Below, in pieces: positions 8,531-16,767 of a stretch of DNA of 58,479 nt; position 1 is the first letter of the stretch; every line of letters starts with the position of its first letter. Position numbers and translations under genes: made by a program. Location: assembly GCA_934589225.1 (NCBI GenBank), contig CAKTNS010000011.1:1-58479 (forward strand), read 5' to 3'. The notes beneath the pieces were generated by a model. The model saw only the letters and a program-made list of their open reading frames with translations. It had not been told where the DNA came from and did no database searches. The stretch is from an uncultured Oscillospiraceae bacterium (GTDB lineage Bacteria > Bacillota > Clostridia > Oscillospirales > Oscillospiraceae).

Positions 8531-9588
8531 TGCTTCCTACCTCCGTAACCGTTGCGGATCATCAGGAACATGAAGAAGGGTGCACCGATAAAGGCGGTGA
8601 CAATGCCGATGGGCAGCTCCACTGCTCCAAAGGCACAGCGGGCGAAGGCATCCGCCCAGAGAATAAAGATGGAACCGACCAATGCGCACATGGGCATAAC
8701 AACACGATTGTCGCTGGTGCGGGAAATGAGTCGGGTCACATGAGGAACTACCAGACCCACAAAGCCGATAATGCCCGTAATCGATACCAGAGAGGCTACC
8801 ACCAGGGAGCACACCAGAAACATGGCCGAGCGGAACAGCTTTACCCGCAGGCCCATGGCCGCTGCGTCCTCATCGCCCATCATCATCATGTTGAACCGGG
8901 AGCCCATCAACGTGAAGATTATCGCACCCGCAACAACGAACAAGGCGGGCATGGTCAGAGATTTCCACTGGGCGGCGGAGATGGATCCCATCTGCCAGCT
9001 GTACACAGCGGCAATACTCTCCGGACTTTTGGCACGGAAAATCAGGTAGCTGGTAATGGCGCTCATGACAGCGTTTACGGCCGTACCGGACAGCAGCAGG
9101 GTGACCGGCTGCAGCTTCCCGCCGCCTGCCTTTTTCGCTAAATAATAGACAACAAAGGCGGAGAACAGGGCCCCAAAAAAGGCAAAGGCCGTGGTCTGCC
9201 GCTGGCCGGCCAGGAAGGAAATGGGGCTCAACAGTGCCAGCGCCGCACCGGCGGAGGCACCGGATGAGATGCCCAGCACATAGGGGTCCGCAATGGGATT
9301 CAGAACCAGCGACTGCATGGCATTGCCACAGATGGCCAGGCCCGCCCCAACCAGCATGGCAAAGATGGTCCGGGGCAGACGGATCTGCCAGACGATTTTC
9401 AGGTGGGTACCGGGGAACACACCGGCATTGACCCGGGCATCTCTCTGGAACATGTGGTCATAGAGAATGGCGTAGACCTCGGAAAGGCTCAGCTCCGTGG
9501 AGCCAAAGCTGACGGTGATCAGCACTGATGCCACAATGGCCAGCGTTAGAATGAAAAACAAAGTCACGATCCAGACTTTTTTGTTCAT
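8527..9588 (-). CDS. btuC: Corrinoid/siderophore-type ABC transporter permease (FecCD/BtuC family)
   Basis: 353-residue membrane permease of the FecCD family with about ten helices. Family motifs include RLPRTIFAMLVGAGLAICGNAMQ, NPIADPYVLGISSGASAGA and the late TGIIGFVGLVVPHVTRLI segment that couples to the ATPase. A GTG lies two codons upstream, but the ATG at 9588 is better spaced from AAGGAG. The gene sits 208 bases after the binding-protein gene, with hairpins in the gap that may set different expression levels. Confidence 0.85.
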   Translation of the reverse strand: MNKKVWIVTLFFILTLAIVASVLITVSFGSTELSLSEVYAILYDHMFQRDARVNAGVFPGTHLKIVWQIRLPRTIFAMLVGAGLAICGNAMQSLVLNPIADPYVLGISSGASAGAALALLSPISFLAGQRQTTAFAFFGALFSAFVVYYLAKKAGGGKLQPVTLLLSGTAVNAVMSAITSYLIFRAKSPESIAAVYSWQMGSISAAQWKSLTMPALFVVAGAIIFTLMGSRFNMMMMGDEDAAAMGLRVKLFRSAMFLVCSLVVASLVSITGIIGFVGLVVPHVTRLISRTSDNRVVMPMCALVGSIFILWADAFARCAFGAVELPIGIVTAFIGAPFFMFLMIRNGYGGRKQ

Positions 9589-9761
9589 AGACACTCCTTG
9601 TCAAAAAAGGGTGCGCTGCAATTACAGCAGCGTACCTTACGTTTGCTTAATTTGTCCCGATGGGGCACTGCATCTAGCGGAACGGGTGATTTCGTCTAAT
9701 TATTGATTGGAGTTCACCTGCCAAAAGGCAGATTTTCCCCAGCCCGTGGCTGGATTTCGTT

Positions 9762-9789
9762 GGGGGCTGTTGCGTCTGCAACAGCCCCC
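9762..9789 (-). other. Intercistronic hairpin between btuF- and btuC-like genes
   Basis: A 12-bp perfect stem, GGGGGCTGTTGC with GCAACAGCCCCC, and a 4-base loop, beginning 7 bases past the binding-protein stop. No T run follows on the minus strand, so it is more likely an mRNA-stabilising or partial-termination structure than a full terminator. A smaller hairpin (CTGCC-TTTT-GGCAG) follows at about 9719-9732. Confidence 0.6.
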
Positions 9790-9796
9790 TGACATA

Positions 9797-10837
9797 TTAG
9801 GCGAACAGCTCCGGGTAGAAGTACTCTGCCATGGTCTGACAGGCGCTTGCGGCGCGGATATCCTGCATCACGGTTACCAGGGGAATTACCAGGAACCGGT
9901 TGTTTATAACGGCGGGAATGTCTGCGCAGGCGGGATTGCCGGTGATGTAGGCAATCTTCTCGTCTACAGTCTGGGAGCCGTAGTCATTGATGATGATGAT
10001 GTCAGGGTTGGCAGCCACCAGGGTTTCGACAGAGGTGTAGAACCAACGGGAGTCCGCCTGGTTGCGAGTGGTGTTGACGCCTCCGGCCAGCTCAATCAGG
10101 TTGCTTTCCAGACCGGCCGCAGTGGTATAGATTTGGTCTTCCTTGTACATATCGAAGACGAACACCTTGGGCTTGTCGTTCTCAGCCACGTCCGCAACTT
10201 TGCTGTTGGTCTCGGCAATGGAAGCCTTCATCTGTGCGATCAGTGCGGCGGCCTTGTCCTCCACCTTGAAGATTTTGCCCAGGTTCTCAATATCGGTGTA
10301 TACATCCTCCACAGTCTCATCGGGGACAATGGTACCGGTGATGGTCAGGCAGTTGATGCCCTCGGACTCCAGCTGCTCATAGGTGCCCCAAGAGGTGTCC
10401 TTGAAGGCGCTGATCTGGCCAATCAGCAAATCTGCGCCGCTGGCGACGGCATTTTCATTGGAGCGCTCGATTTCGGGAATGTTTTCAAAAGCATCGGCCA
10501 GCTCCGGCAGGGGCAGTTCGGCAGGGTTGGTGTGGACGTTCTTGCCCACAATATAGTCGCCAAGGCCCAGCATGACCATGTTCTCGGCGGAGTACAGATT
10601 GGCGCAGAGTACGCCGGTGGGCATAGAGGTGAATGTAACGACCCGGTCGCCGTTCTGGATCACCACGGTGCCGTAGTCTTCAGCGGCAGTTTCAGTGGCA
10701 GTTTCGACAGTTGCCTCGGTGGCGGCAGTGGTGGTAGCCTCGGTGGTGGCGGCGGGGGTACTGCTGCCGCAGCCGGCCAGGCAGGACAGGGCCAGTGTCA
10801 GGGCTAGTATTGTGCAGATCAGTTTCTTTGCGTTCAT
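9797..10837 (-). CDS. btuF: Corrinoid/siderophore-type ABC substrate-binding lipoprotein (BtuF/FepB family)
   Basis: 346 residues. The lipoprotein signal ends in LAGCGSS (Cys23), followed by an unusually long Thr/Ala/Glu-rich linker to about residue 54. The rest is a periplasmic-binding-protein type III fold (TroA/BtuF class): SAENMVMLGLGDYIVG, then VETLVAANPDIIIINDYG. It captures the ligand at the cell surface and passes it to the FecCD permease. It is the first gene after a cobalamin riboswitch, which is why a corrinoid ligand is proposed. The start has AAAGGA upstream. Confidence 0.82.
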   Translation of the reverse strand: MNAKKLICTILALTLALSCLAGCGSSTPAATTEATTTAATEATVETATETAAEDYGTVVIQNGDRVVTFTSMPTGVLCANLYSAENMVMLGLGDYIVGKNVHTNPAELPLPELADAFENIPEIERSNENAVASGADLLIGQISAFKDTSWGTYEQLESEGINCLTITGTIVPDETVEDVYTDIENLGKIFKVEDKAAALIAQMKASIAETNSKVADVAENDKPKVFVFDMYKEDQIYTTAAGLESNLIELAGGVNTTRNQADSRWFYTSVETLVAANPDIIIINDYGSQTVDEKIAYITGNPACADIPAVINNRFLVIPLVTVMQDIRAASACQTMAEYFYPELFA

Positions 10838-10867
10838 GGTTTGTGTCCTTTCTCAATAAAAATAAAT

Positions 10868-10891
10868 GTGCGTCCTCCGAAAAGGACGCAC
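10868..10891 (-). terminator. Expression-platform terminator of the cobalamin riboswitch
   Basis: On the minus strand a 9-bp stem, GTGCGTCCT...AGGACGCAC, is followed by ATTTATTTTTATT. It lies between the aptamer and the start of the btuF-like gene, where a riboswitch-controlled terminator belongs. Confidence 0.75.
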
Positions 10892-10899
10892 AAAAACAA

Positions 10900-11057
10900 G
10901 TTCTTGAGAAAGCCTTTGTTCCCATGCTCCGGTTTCGGCGGAGTCTGGCAGATATCCCAGGATGTATCTGACTTATCTGCCCGTGGGCAGCTTCACAGTG
11001 ACCGACTCGCGGAGCATTGCACTCCATTCCAGAGCCTAGGATATACTTCATTTGCAT
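10900..11057 (-). ncRNA. Cobalamin riboswitch
   Basis: The minus strand carries the hallmarks of a B12 riboswitch in order: GGAATGGAGTGCAATGCTCC (the conserved G-GTGCAA-type arm), GGTCACTGTGAAG (conserved CACTGTGA core, B12-box region), then AAGTCAGATACATCC and GATATCTGCC (the GTCAG-ATACCTGCC-like arm). It is followed by a terminator hairpin and then the btuF-like gene. High cobalamin is expected to switch the operon off by premature termination. A covariance-model search (Rfam Cobalamin) would settle the exact class and borders. Confidence 0.85.
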
Positions 11058-11062
11058 AGGTC

Positions 11063-11091
11063 ATTATAGAAAAAAGATAGAAAAATGTCAA
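11063..11091 (-). promoter_or_regulatory. Consensus promoter of the riboswitch/btu-like operon
   Basis: Minus-strand TTGACA (11086-11091), 17 nt, TATAAT (11063-11068): a perfect consensus sigma-A promoter. The expected start is near 11056, at the front of the riboswitch. Strong transcription with control left to the RNA switch fits this layout. Confidence 0.9.
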
Positions 11092-11159
11092 TTGGAGAAA
11101 TTCATAATTCTAAACCAAAGAAAAAAAGAACAATTTGTTCATATTCTCTTTGGTAGTGG

Positions 11160-11400
11160 ATTCCTCGACTCACTGTGTTCGCTCGGAATGACATGTGGGG
11201 GGGCGGTTCCGTTTTGTCCGCACGAGTTCTATTTGTAACGTTGCATGGTGGTGCTCCGCGCAGCGAATCAAAATCTATTGATTGCCGGGGGCAATCACAC
11301 CTTGATCCCATCGATGAATCATCGCCGCTACATTGTGTGGTTCTATTCAATCGCACGGGTTGTATTCGGGGCGTTTCCCGGAACGGCACATAGGCCGTTC
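11160..11400. repeat. Right copy of the duplicated segment (repeat part)
   Basis: 11160-11195 is an end of the TGTCATTCCGAGCG palindrome family. 11200-11400 is nearly identical to 7165-7363. Together with the MITE that follows it forms the right-hand direct repeat around the btu-like locus. Confidence 0.8.
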
Positions 11401-11726
11401 GTAAGCGCTCAATAACTTCCCGCCTAGCATTTCCCCAACCTCTATGAGATAATATCCCAGAGCTCAAATAGCTGAGCCTCAGCTATTTGAGAAATGGGGA
11501 AATGGGCTAATCAAATGGGAGATATCCTTGCTGTTCGGGATGAATACCGGCAAATCCAATGGGCGGCGGTTGAGAACTTAAGTTTCTCATGCCGTGGGCG
11601 CCATACATCCTGCAGGAATTCGGACTGAAGAATTCTGATGCTTATGTTAATACTTATCTAGACTAACAGGCAGGCCCACGGTTTGCGGGCCTGCCTGTTT
11701 TATAATGGTGGTTGTTGAGCGGTTAC
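11401..11726 (+). mobile_element. IS66-derived MITE, copy B (326 bp)
   Basis: Same structure as copy A: left end GTAAGCGCTCAATAAC, right end gttgttgagcggttac (inverted, two mismatches), an orfA start (MGDILAVRDEYRQIQWAA type) fused to a transposase tail, and a terminator hairpin at 11665-11700. That hairpin carries the compensatory base pair described for copy A. It lies on the same strand as copy A, making direct repeats. Confidence 0.75.
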
Positions 11727-11760
11727 TTTCATTTCAAAGCAAAAGTGCCCAAATTGAACA

Positions 11761-11805
11761 ATGTCATTGCGAATCAGCAACTCGGTCGCTGATTCGCAAT
11801 GACAT
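11761..11805. repeat. REP-like perfect palindrome
   Basis: An 18-bp perfect stem (ATGTCATTGCGAATCAGC and its complement) around a 9-base loop. It looks like a short relative of the TGTCATTCCGAGCG repeats. It could act as a bidirectional terminator between the fructan operon end and the MITE, though there is no clear T run. Confidence 0.7.
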
Positions 11806-11870
11806 GTTTATTCCCTACTATTTTGACCTATGGGGCTCTCAAGTATATATCAATGAGGCAACCCCTTTGT

Positions 11871-12503
11871 TTACCTGTCTGCACCCCAATACCAAGCGGG
11901 TCGGTCTCCCGTGGGCATGCAGCGCACCAGCACAGGCTCTGCCAGTAGAGATGCCGCCAGTGCCCAGAGGCCCGGCAACAGCAGCACAAGGGGCCAATAG
12001 AGCATTCCTCCAAAAATCACCGCCAGCGATATCAGCAGAAGTCCTATACTACGCGGTATGGCACTGACCATGGCGGACCAAGCAAATCGAAGTTGACCCC
12101 AAAAGGATCTGGAAAAACGTGACAGGCCAATGGCCAGCCAGAATGCCCACATCAGAACCCACACTAACAGTACCCGCGCCAAAGCCCCTGCAAAACCGGA
12201 AGTCCCTGCTAAAATTGGATACAAACAGGCCCCGCTCAGAGACAAAACCACCAGAGAAAGGCCGATGCCCTGCTTCCAGTTCTCCCGGAAGCTTGTCTGA
12301 AACGCCGCACTCGGGCCGCCCCAGTCCCGACGGATTGCTTTCATGCAGGCATAGTACAGAGCAGCCGTAGCTGGAACCAGGGTTACCAACGGAACACAGG
12401 CCAGTAGCCACAGTAGACTCACCGCCACGACCTGGGTGAATTTCTCGCAGAGCCACAGAAGGGCATGATCCGCCTGCCGGATTCTTCGCCAAAGTCCTCC
12501 CAT
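11871..12503 (-). CDS. YesL-like membrane protein (DUF624 family)
   Basis: A 210-residue membrane protein with four to five hydrophobic segments (about 25-50, 80-105, 108-130, 150-190). The N-terminal pattern (WRRIRQADHALLWLCEKFTQVVAVSLLWLLACVP) and the short charged loop KAIRRDWGGPSAAF are typical of YesL/DUF624 proteins, which travel with CUT1 sugar importers and have no proven biochemical role. It is the last gene of the fructan operon, 4 bases after the fructokinase stop. A role in importer function or regulation is only inferred from position. Confidence 0.7.
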   Translation of the reverse strand: MGGLWRRIRQADHALLWLCEKFTQVVAVSLLWLLACVPLVTLVPATAALYYACMKAIRRDWGGPSAAFQTSFRENWKQGIGLSLVVLSLSGACLYPILAGTSGFAGALARVLLVWVLMWAFWLAIGLSRFSRSFWGQLRFAWSAMVSAIPRSIGLLLISLAVIFGGMLYWPLVLLLPGLWALAASLLAEPVLVRCMPTGDRPAWYWGADR

Positions 12504-12507
12504 CCGC

Positions 12508-13482
12508 CTACTCCAGAGGCTGCTCGCCGTGGGCAGTCAGAAATGCGTTCAGCGTCGCCTTATTTGGCATGGCGGAAATGGCACCCAGCTTGGTGGTGGT
12601 AATAGCTGCAGCGGCATTGGCGACGGCCGCACAGCGGGTCAGCCGGGCCACATCCATCGCGGCAATCTCCTCCAGGCTAAGATCCCGCAACTGATACAGC
12701 ATGGTACCCTGAAAGGTATCCCCCGCACCGGTGGTATCTACCGCCTCCACCCGGAAGCCGGGTACACAGGCCCGGGCGGCCTCCGTATAGCAGAAGCAGC
12801 CAGACGCACCTCCGGTAATAAAAATCACTCTGGGTCCAAGCTCCCGCAGGGCCGCTGCCGCCCGGTCCGGGTTCTCCTGGCCAGTGAGCAGCTGTGCTTC
12901 CTCCTGAGAAACCTTGACGATATCCGCCAGTCGCAACCCCAAGCGCATCATCTCCAGAGCCTGGGTCTCGCTTTCCCACAGGGGCAGTCTGTAGTTCGGG
13001 TCGTAGCTGATCACCGCACCGCCGGACCGTGCCAGCTCCACCGCCCGGACTGTTGCAGAGCGGCAGGGCTCCTGAGTCAGCGACAAGCTGCCGAAGTGCA
13101 GAAATTTACTGCTGCGCAGCAACGCCTCCTCCAGCTCCTCCGGGCGTAGCTGGGTATCCGCCCCATCGGAACGGTAGAAGCAGAAGTCCCGCTCTCCTCC
13201 TTCCCCCAAGGTCACAAAGGCAAGGGACGTTCTGGCCTTTTCATCCACCCGCAATCCCTGACAGCTGACGTGATTCTCCAAAAGGACACCGCGCAGGAAC
13301 GTGCCGAAGCTGTCCTGCCCTACCTTTCCCACAAACGCCGCCTCCGCACCCAGCTTGGCCGCCATGGTGCAGACGTTGGCGGGAGCACCGCCGGGACTTG
13401 CTGCAAACATGGGCCGGCCATCCTCATCTGCTTGCTTGGGAGCAAAGTCAATCAACAATTCTCCCAATGCCGTTACAGTCAT
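12508..13482 (-). CDS. Fructokinase (PfkB/ribokinase family)
   Basis: A 324-residue sugar kinase that would phosphorylate fructose released by the two GH32 enzymes. The N-terminal PfkB signature is in GGAPANVCTMAAKLGAEAAFVG and the C-terminal signature DTTGAGDTFQGTMLY, with Asp of GAGD as catalytic base. The length fits the family. The frame extends upstream to 13560, but the ATG at 13482 follows AGGAAGGAGAGTG and begins the conserved TVTALGELLIDF strand. Fructokinase is preferred over other PfkB sugars because of the neighbouring beta-fructosidases. Confidence 0.88.
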   Translation of the reverse strand: MTVTALGELLIDFAPKQADEDGRPMFAASPGGAPANVCTMAAKLGAEAAFVGKVGQDSFGTFLRGVLLENHVSCQGLRVDEKARTSLAFVTLGEGGERDFCFYRSDGADTQLRPEELEEALLRSSKFLHFGSLSLTQEPCRSATVRAVELARSGGAVISYDPNYRLPLWESETQALEMMRLGLRLADIVKVSQEEAQLLTGQENPDRAAAALRELGPRVIFITGGASGCFCYTEAARACVPGFRVEAVDTTGAGDTFQGTMLYQLRDLSLEEIAAMDVARLTRCAAVANAAAAITTTKLGAISAMPNKATLNAFLTAHGEQPLE

Positions 13483-13498
13483 GGGCACACTCTCCTTC

Positions 13499-14905
13499 CT
13501 ATTTGTCCAGGCGATTGAAATAGTGCAGCTGTGTAACCTCCAGGCCGCCACCCTGGACATACAGCTTTAGCTCCTGACCAGGTTTTTCACACATTCTGGC
13601 ATTTAACGCAACACCATCTACATACAATATACAAATATCATCGTCAATAATCAAACTAATTGCATATTCTTTTCCCGGAAGTAGTGCAATAGGTCTGGTG
13701 AGCCCACGATTCATACAGCGAAACCATGGATAATTGGGCTTTTTATCGAACTCGAAGCGATTCTCTCCTGGAATAAAGTGATAACAGTAGCCCAGATCCC
13801 GCTGGGAGTTCTCATAGAATTTGATGCCGAATCCAAAGGTCCCCGGCGTAAAGCGGACCGACATATCCACCCGACAGAAGGAATCGTTACTGGAGCGAAT
13901 GACCTGTTCCGCACAGCCGTCCTCTCGGAAGAGCGACACCTGCTCCGGCAGAGCATGCTCCTCCTCCTGAAACAGTTTGCCAAACCGCTCTGGCAGACGA
14001 ACTCCCAGAGTTCCATCCGCTCTCTGATAGATCTCCTGCATCACAGCTGTACCGCCCCAGATCCACATACCCAGGTCGCTGTCACCCTCCCGGGTGGGAT
14101 TCCATCCAAAGAGATAGCGCTTTCCCTCCGCCGCAATGGTTCTGGCCGCATAGAAGCAACGCCCGTCAAAGCAGTCGTCCGCCGGGGCGATCCAGGGGCC
14201 GTGGATGCTTTTACTCATGCGATAACGGGTCCGGCGCTGGTCATCGTATTCCGAGAAGAACATATACCACCAGGGGCCGATTTTGAACAGATCCGGCATT
14301 TGCAACAGGTGATACATCTCCGGGGCCCACAATTCTCCCTCAAAGTTCCAATTCTCCAGGTCTTCGCTGGTCCACCAGGTCATCACACCCCGGCGCACCG
14401 CCGGGCCCTGGTCCCGCCGGGCGGGAACCACCATAACCCACTTTTGCAGGTCCTCCATATAGCACACATGGGGGTCCCGGAGGAAATCGCGTTCATACCC
14501 TTCCGGTGCGTAAATCGTCAACTCCGGGTGCTTCTCCCAGTGGATGCCATCCGGGCTGGTTGCGAACATGAGAGCCTCCTTAGGAGGGCACTCCGGGTGC
14601 CCCTGATATGCCGCGCATTCTCCGGTATAAAAAGCCCGAAAGCAACCTAAAGCGTGGATGACAGAGCCTGCATAGATACAGTTCTCCCGACCTCCAGGGG
14701 ATCCCTTGTGCAGCACCTCGCCATAGTCCGTAAAATGCACCATATCCTTTGATGTGGCCAGGGACCAGCCGAAGGGCTGGCCGTTGGGGAAGGGCTTGGG
14801 GTCCCGCTTGTCGCACTGATAGTAAAGATAAAATGTACCGTCGTGGTAGCAAGGCATACAGTCACCTACCCAGCCACCTTGGGGTTGATAATACAATTCG
14901 TGCAT
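13499..14905 (-). CDS. GH32 family beta-fructosidase, divergent
   Basis: 468 residues, no signal peptide, so cytoplasmic. A GH32 five-bladed propeller is followed by a C-terminal beta-sandwich (about 320-468). The nucleophile block normally read as NDPNG is here WVGDCMPCYHDG (Asp15). The RDP block is FLRDPHV (143-145). The acid/base glutamate is in WAPEMYHL (Glu196), replacing the usual EC. The altered first block suggests a substrate other than plain sucrose, for example a fructo-oligosaccharide or modified fructoside. It lies between the importer permease and the fructokinase. Confidence 0.82.
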   Translation of the reverse strand: MHELYYQPQGGWVGDCMPCYHDGTFYLYYQCDKRDPKPFPNGQPFGWSLATSKDMVHFTDYGEVLHKGSPGGRENCIYAGSVIHALGCFRAFYTGECAAYQGHPECPPKEALMFATSPDGIHWEKHPELTIYAPEGYERDFLRDPHVCYMEDLQKWVMVVPARRDQGPAVRRGVMTWWTSEDLENWNFEGELWAPEMYHLLQMPDLFKIGPWWYMFFSEYDDQRRTRYRMSKSIHGPWIAPADDCFDGRCFYAARTIAAEGKRYLFGWNPTREGDSDLGMWIWGGTAVMQEIYQRADGTLGVRLPERFGKLFQEEEHALPEQVSLFREDGCAEQVIRSSNDSFCRVDMSVRFTPGTFGFGIKFYENSQRDLGYCYHFIPGENRFEFDKKPNYPWFRCMNRGLTRPIALLPGKEYAISLIIDDDICILYVDGVALNARMCEKPGQELKLYVQGGGLEVTQLHYFNRLDK

Positions 14906-14918
14906 AATTATTCTCCTT

Positions 14919-15782
14919 TTATCCTTTCACCGCGCCTTCAGACAGGCCGGACTGCATATATTTATTCAGGAACATATAGACGATCAGTGTGGGAATCACC
15001 GTTACGGAAATCGCCGCAAAGGTTGGGCCCCAGTCCACCAGGCCCTCCTCGCCTACAAAGGCGTTCAGCCCCAGAACCACCGTCATCATCTTCTTGGAGC
15101 GGATAAACGTATAGGCAAAGACGTACTCATTCCAGGAGAAAATGGCTCGCAGAGTGGCAATGGTGATGATGATATTTCTGCACAGCGGTACCACAATGCT
15201 CAGAAACGCCCGCCCGATACCGCAGCCATCAATGACGGCAGCCTCCAGCAGATCATTTTCAAAGTCTGCGAAAAATGCCAGAAACAGCTGCACGGAAAAT
15301 GGCATTCCAAAAGCCACCTGAGGCAGCACCAGCGCCCAATAGGTATCCAGCAGACCGATTTTGGAATAGGTGATGTACAGGGGAATCAGCACAACCTGGT
15401 AGGGGATCATGAGGCCCAGTAGGAAGAAAACTTCCATCGTCTTCTGCCCACGGAAACGGAGCTTCGCGATGGCGAAGGCAGCCATAGCGGAGAATACCAC
15501 AGTAAATACTACAACCAGCGCCGCAATGGCCACACTATTGAGAAAATAGCGCAGAAAATTACTGCGAAAGACCTTCTCGTAGTTTTCCCAGGTCAGCAGT
15601 TTTGGCAGTGCATACTGAGGATTGCTTACAAAATCATCATAAGTTTTCAGGCTGTTGAGCACCGTATAGACCAATGGATAGACGAATAGCATTAAAACAA
15701 GCACAGAAATCAATGTTACCAGCGCATTCTTGCAGTGCTCCTGCCAAGTGTAATGGTGACGCAACGCTTTTGTTTTTCCCAT
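14919..15782 (-). CDS. Carbohydrate ABC transporter permease (MalG type), fructan operon
   Basis: 287-residue permease with about six helices. The EAA loop is LLEAAVIDGCGIGRAFLSIVVPLCRN. The end reads KYMQSGLSEGAVKG, typical of MalG-type subunits. An upstream ATG (15815) would overlap the preceding permease by 31 bases. The ATG at 15782 sits 2 bases after that stop with AGAGAGG upstream and is preferred. As in the first importer, no ATPase gene is present. Confidence 0.93.
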   Translation of the reverse strand: MGKTKALRHHYTWQEHCKNALVTLISVLVLMLFVYPLVYTVLNSLKTYDDFVSNPQYALPKLLTWENYEKVFRSNFLRYFLNSVAIAALVVVFTVVFSAMAAFAIAKLRFRGQKTMEVFFLLGLMIPYQVVLIPLYITYSKIGLLDTYWALVLPQVAFGMPFSVQLFLAFFADFENDLLEAAVIDGCGIGRAFLSIVVPLCRNIIITIATLRAIFSWNEYVFAYTFIRSKKMMTVVLGLNAFVGEEGLVDWGPTFAAISVTVIPTLIVYMFLNKYMQSGLSEGAVKG

Positions 15783-15784
15783 AG

Positions 15785-16666
15785 TCAGCCGCCTCTCTTT
15801 CCTTCGGAGATCCACCGAACCAGAATGGCCAGAATCAAAGATTCCATGACAATAAACATGGCAATGGCGCTACCATATCCATACTTCTGGCTGGAAAAAG
15901 CCTGTTTGTACATATACATAGCCTGAAGCTGGGAGGAGTTCACCGGTCCCCCTGCCGTCAATAGCTTTGCAATGTCATAGCCCCGCAAGGAACCGTTAAG
16001 TACCAAGATGATGTTGGTAATGATGGTCGGGCGGATATGGGGAATCTTGATCTTCCAGAAAATCTGCCAGGAACTAGCTCCGTCGATTCGAGCCGCCTCC
16101 ACCAATGACCCCGGTACTGTCAAGAAGGCCGCAAAGAAAATCAGCATATACACCGGCATATTTTTATAGCCCACCGTGCCAATGACCATTCCAAGAGAAG
16201 TTTTAACATTAGTCAGCCACTCCAACCGAATCCACTCCGGGTTGATTAGAGACAGCAGCTGGTTGATCAGGCCCGCCGGAACCACCGCGAACATTTTTTT
16301 AAACATCTGTGCTAATGCAACAGAGGACACGATTACCGGAAGATAATAAAGGATCTGCATTGGCTTGCGCAGAACCACCATATTGTTCAGCAGCACTGCC
16401 AGCAGCAATCCACCGCCCACCTGCAGAATGATCTGCCAGAGAGAATATACCAATGTATTCGTCACACTGCCCCAGAATTCCTTGTCCCGCATCAGCTTTT
16501 GGAAGTTGGCCAGGCCCACGAAGGTTTTTGCGCCATAGCCGTTCCAGTCAAAAAAGCTGTAGTAGCCGGACCAGATGATAGGGACCACTACGGACGTCAG
16601 ATAAATCAGAACGCCGGGTAGCAAAAATATCAGGATGGTTCGTTTTCTCCTCAATAAAGTATCCAA
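15785..16666 (-). CDS. Carbohydrate ABC transporter permease (MalF type), fructan operon
   Basis: 293-residue partner permease. An N-terminal membrane anchor is followed by the family tail SFFDWNGYG, FVGLANFQKLM, and the EAA loop LVEAARIDGASSWQIFWKIKIPHIRP. TAGGPVNSSQLQAMYMYKQAF matches sugar permeases of the oligosaccharide (CUT1) class. The start has AGAGAGGTGACAG upstream. It lies between the binding protein and the MalG-type permease. Confidence 0.93.
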   Translation of the reverse strand: MDTLLRRKRTILIFLLPGVLIYLTSVVVPIIWSGYYSFFDWNGYGAKTFVGLANFQKLMRDKEFWGSVTNTLVYSLWQIILQVGGGLLLAVLLNNMVVLRKPMQILYYLPVIVSSVALAQMFKKMFAVVPAGLINQLLSLINPEWIRLEWLTNVKTSLGMVIGTVGYKNMPVYMLIFFAAFLTVPGSLVEAARIDGASSWQIFWKIKIPHIRPTIITNIILVLNGSLRGYDIAKLLTAGGPVNSSQLQAMYMYKQAFSSQKYGYGSAIAMFIVMESLILAILVRWISEGKRGG

Positions 16667-16767
16667 TCTCTGTCACCTCTCTGTAAGTGTACCTGTTGTT
16701 GTCTGCTTGAATGAATTTTGAAAAGCATCTGGGAGGCCCGCACATCTGCAGGCCTCCCAGGCATTTA

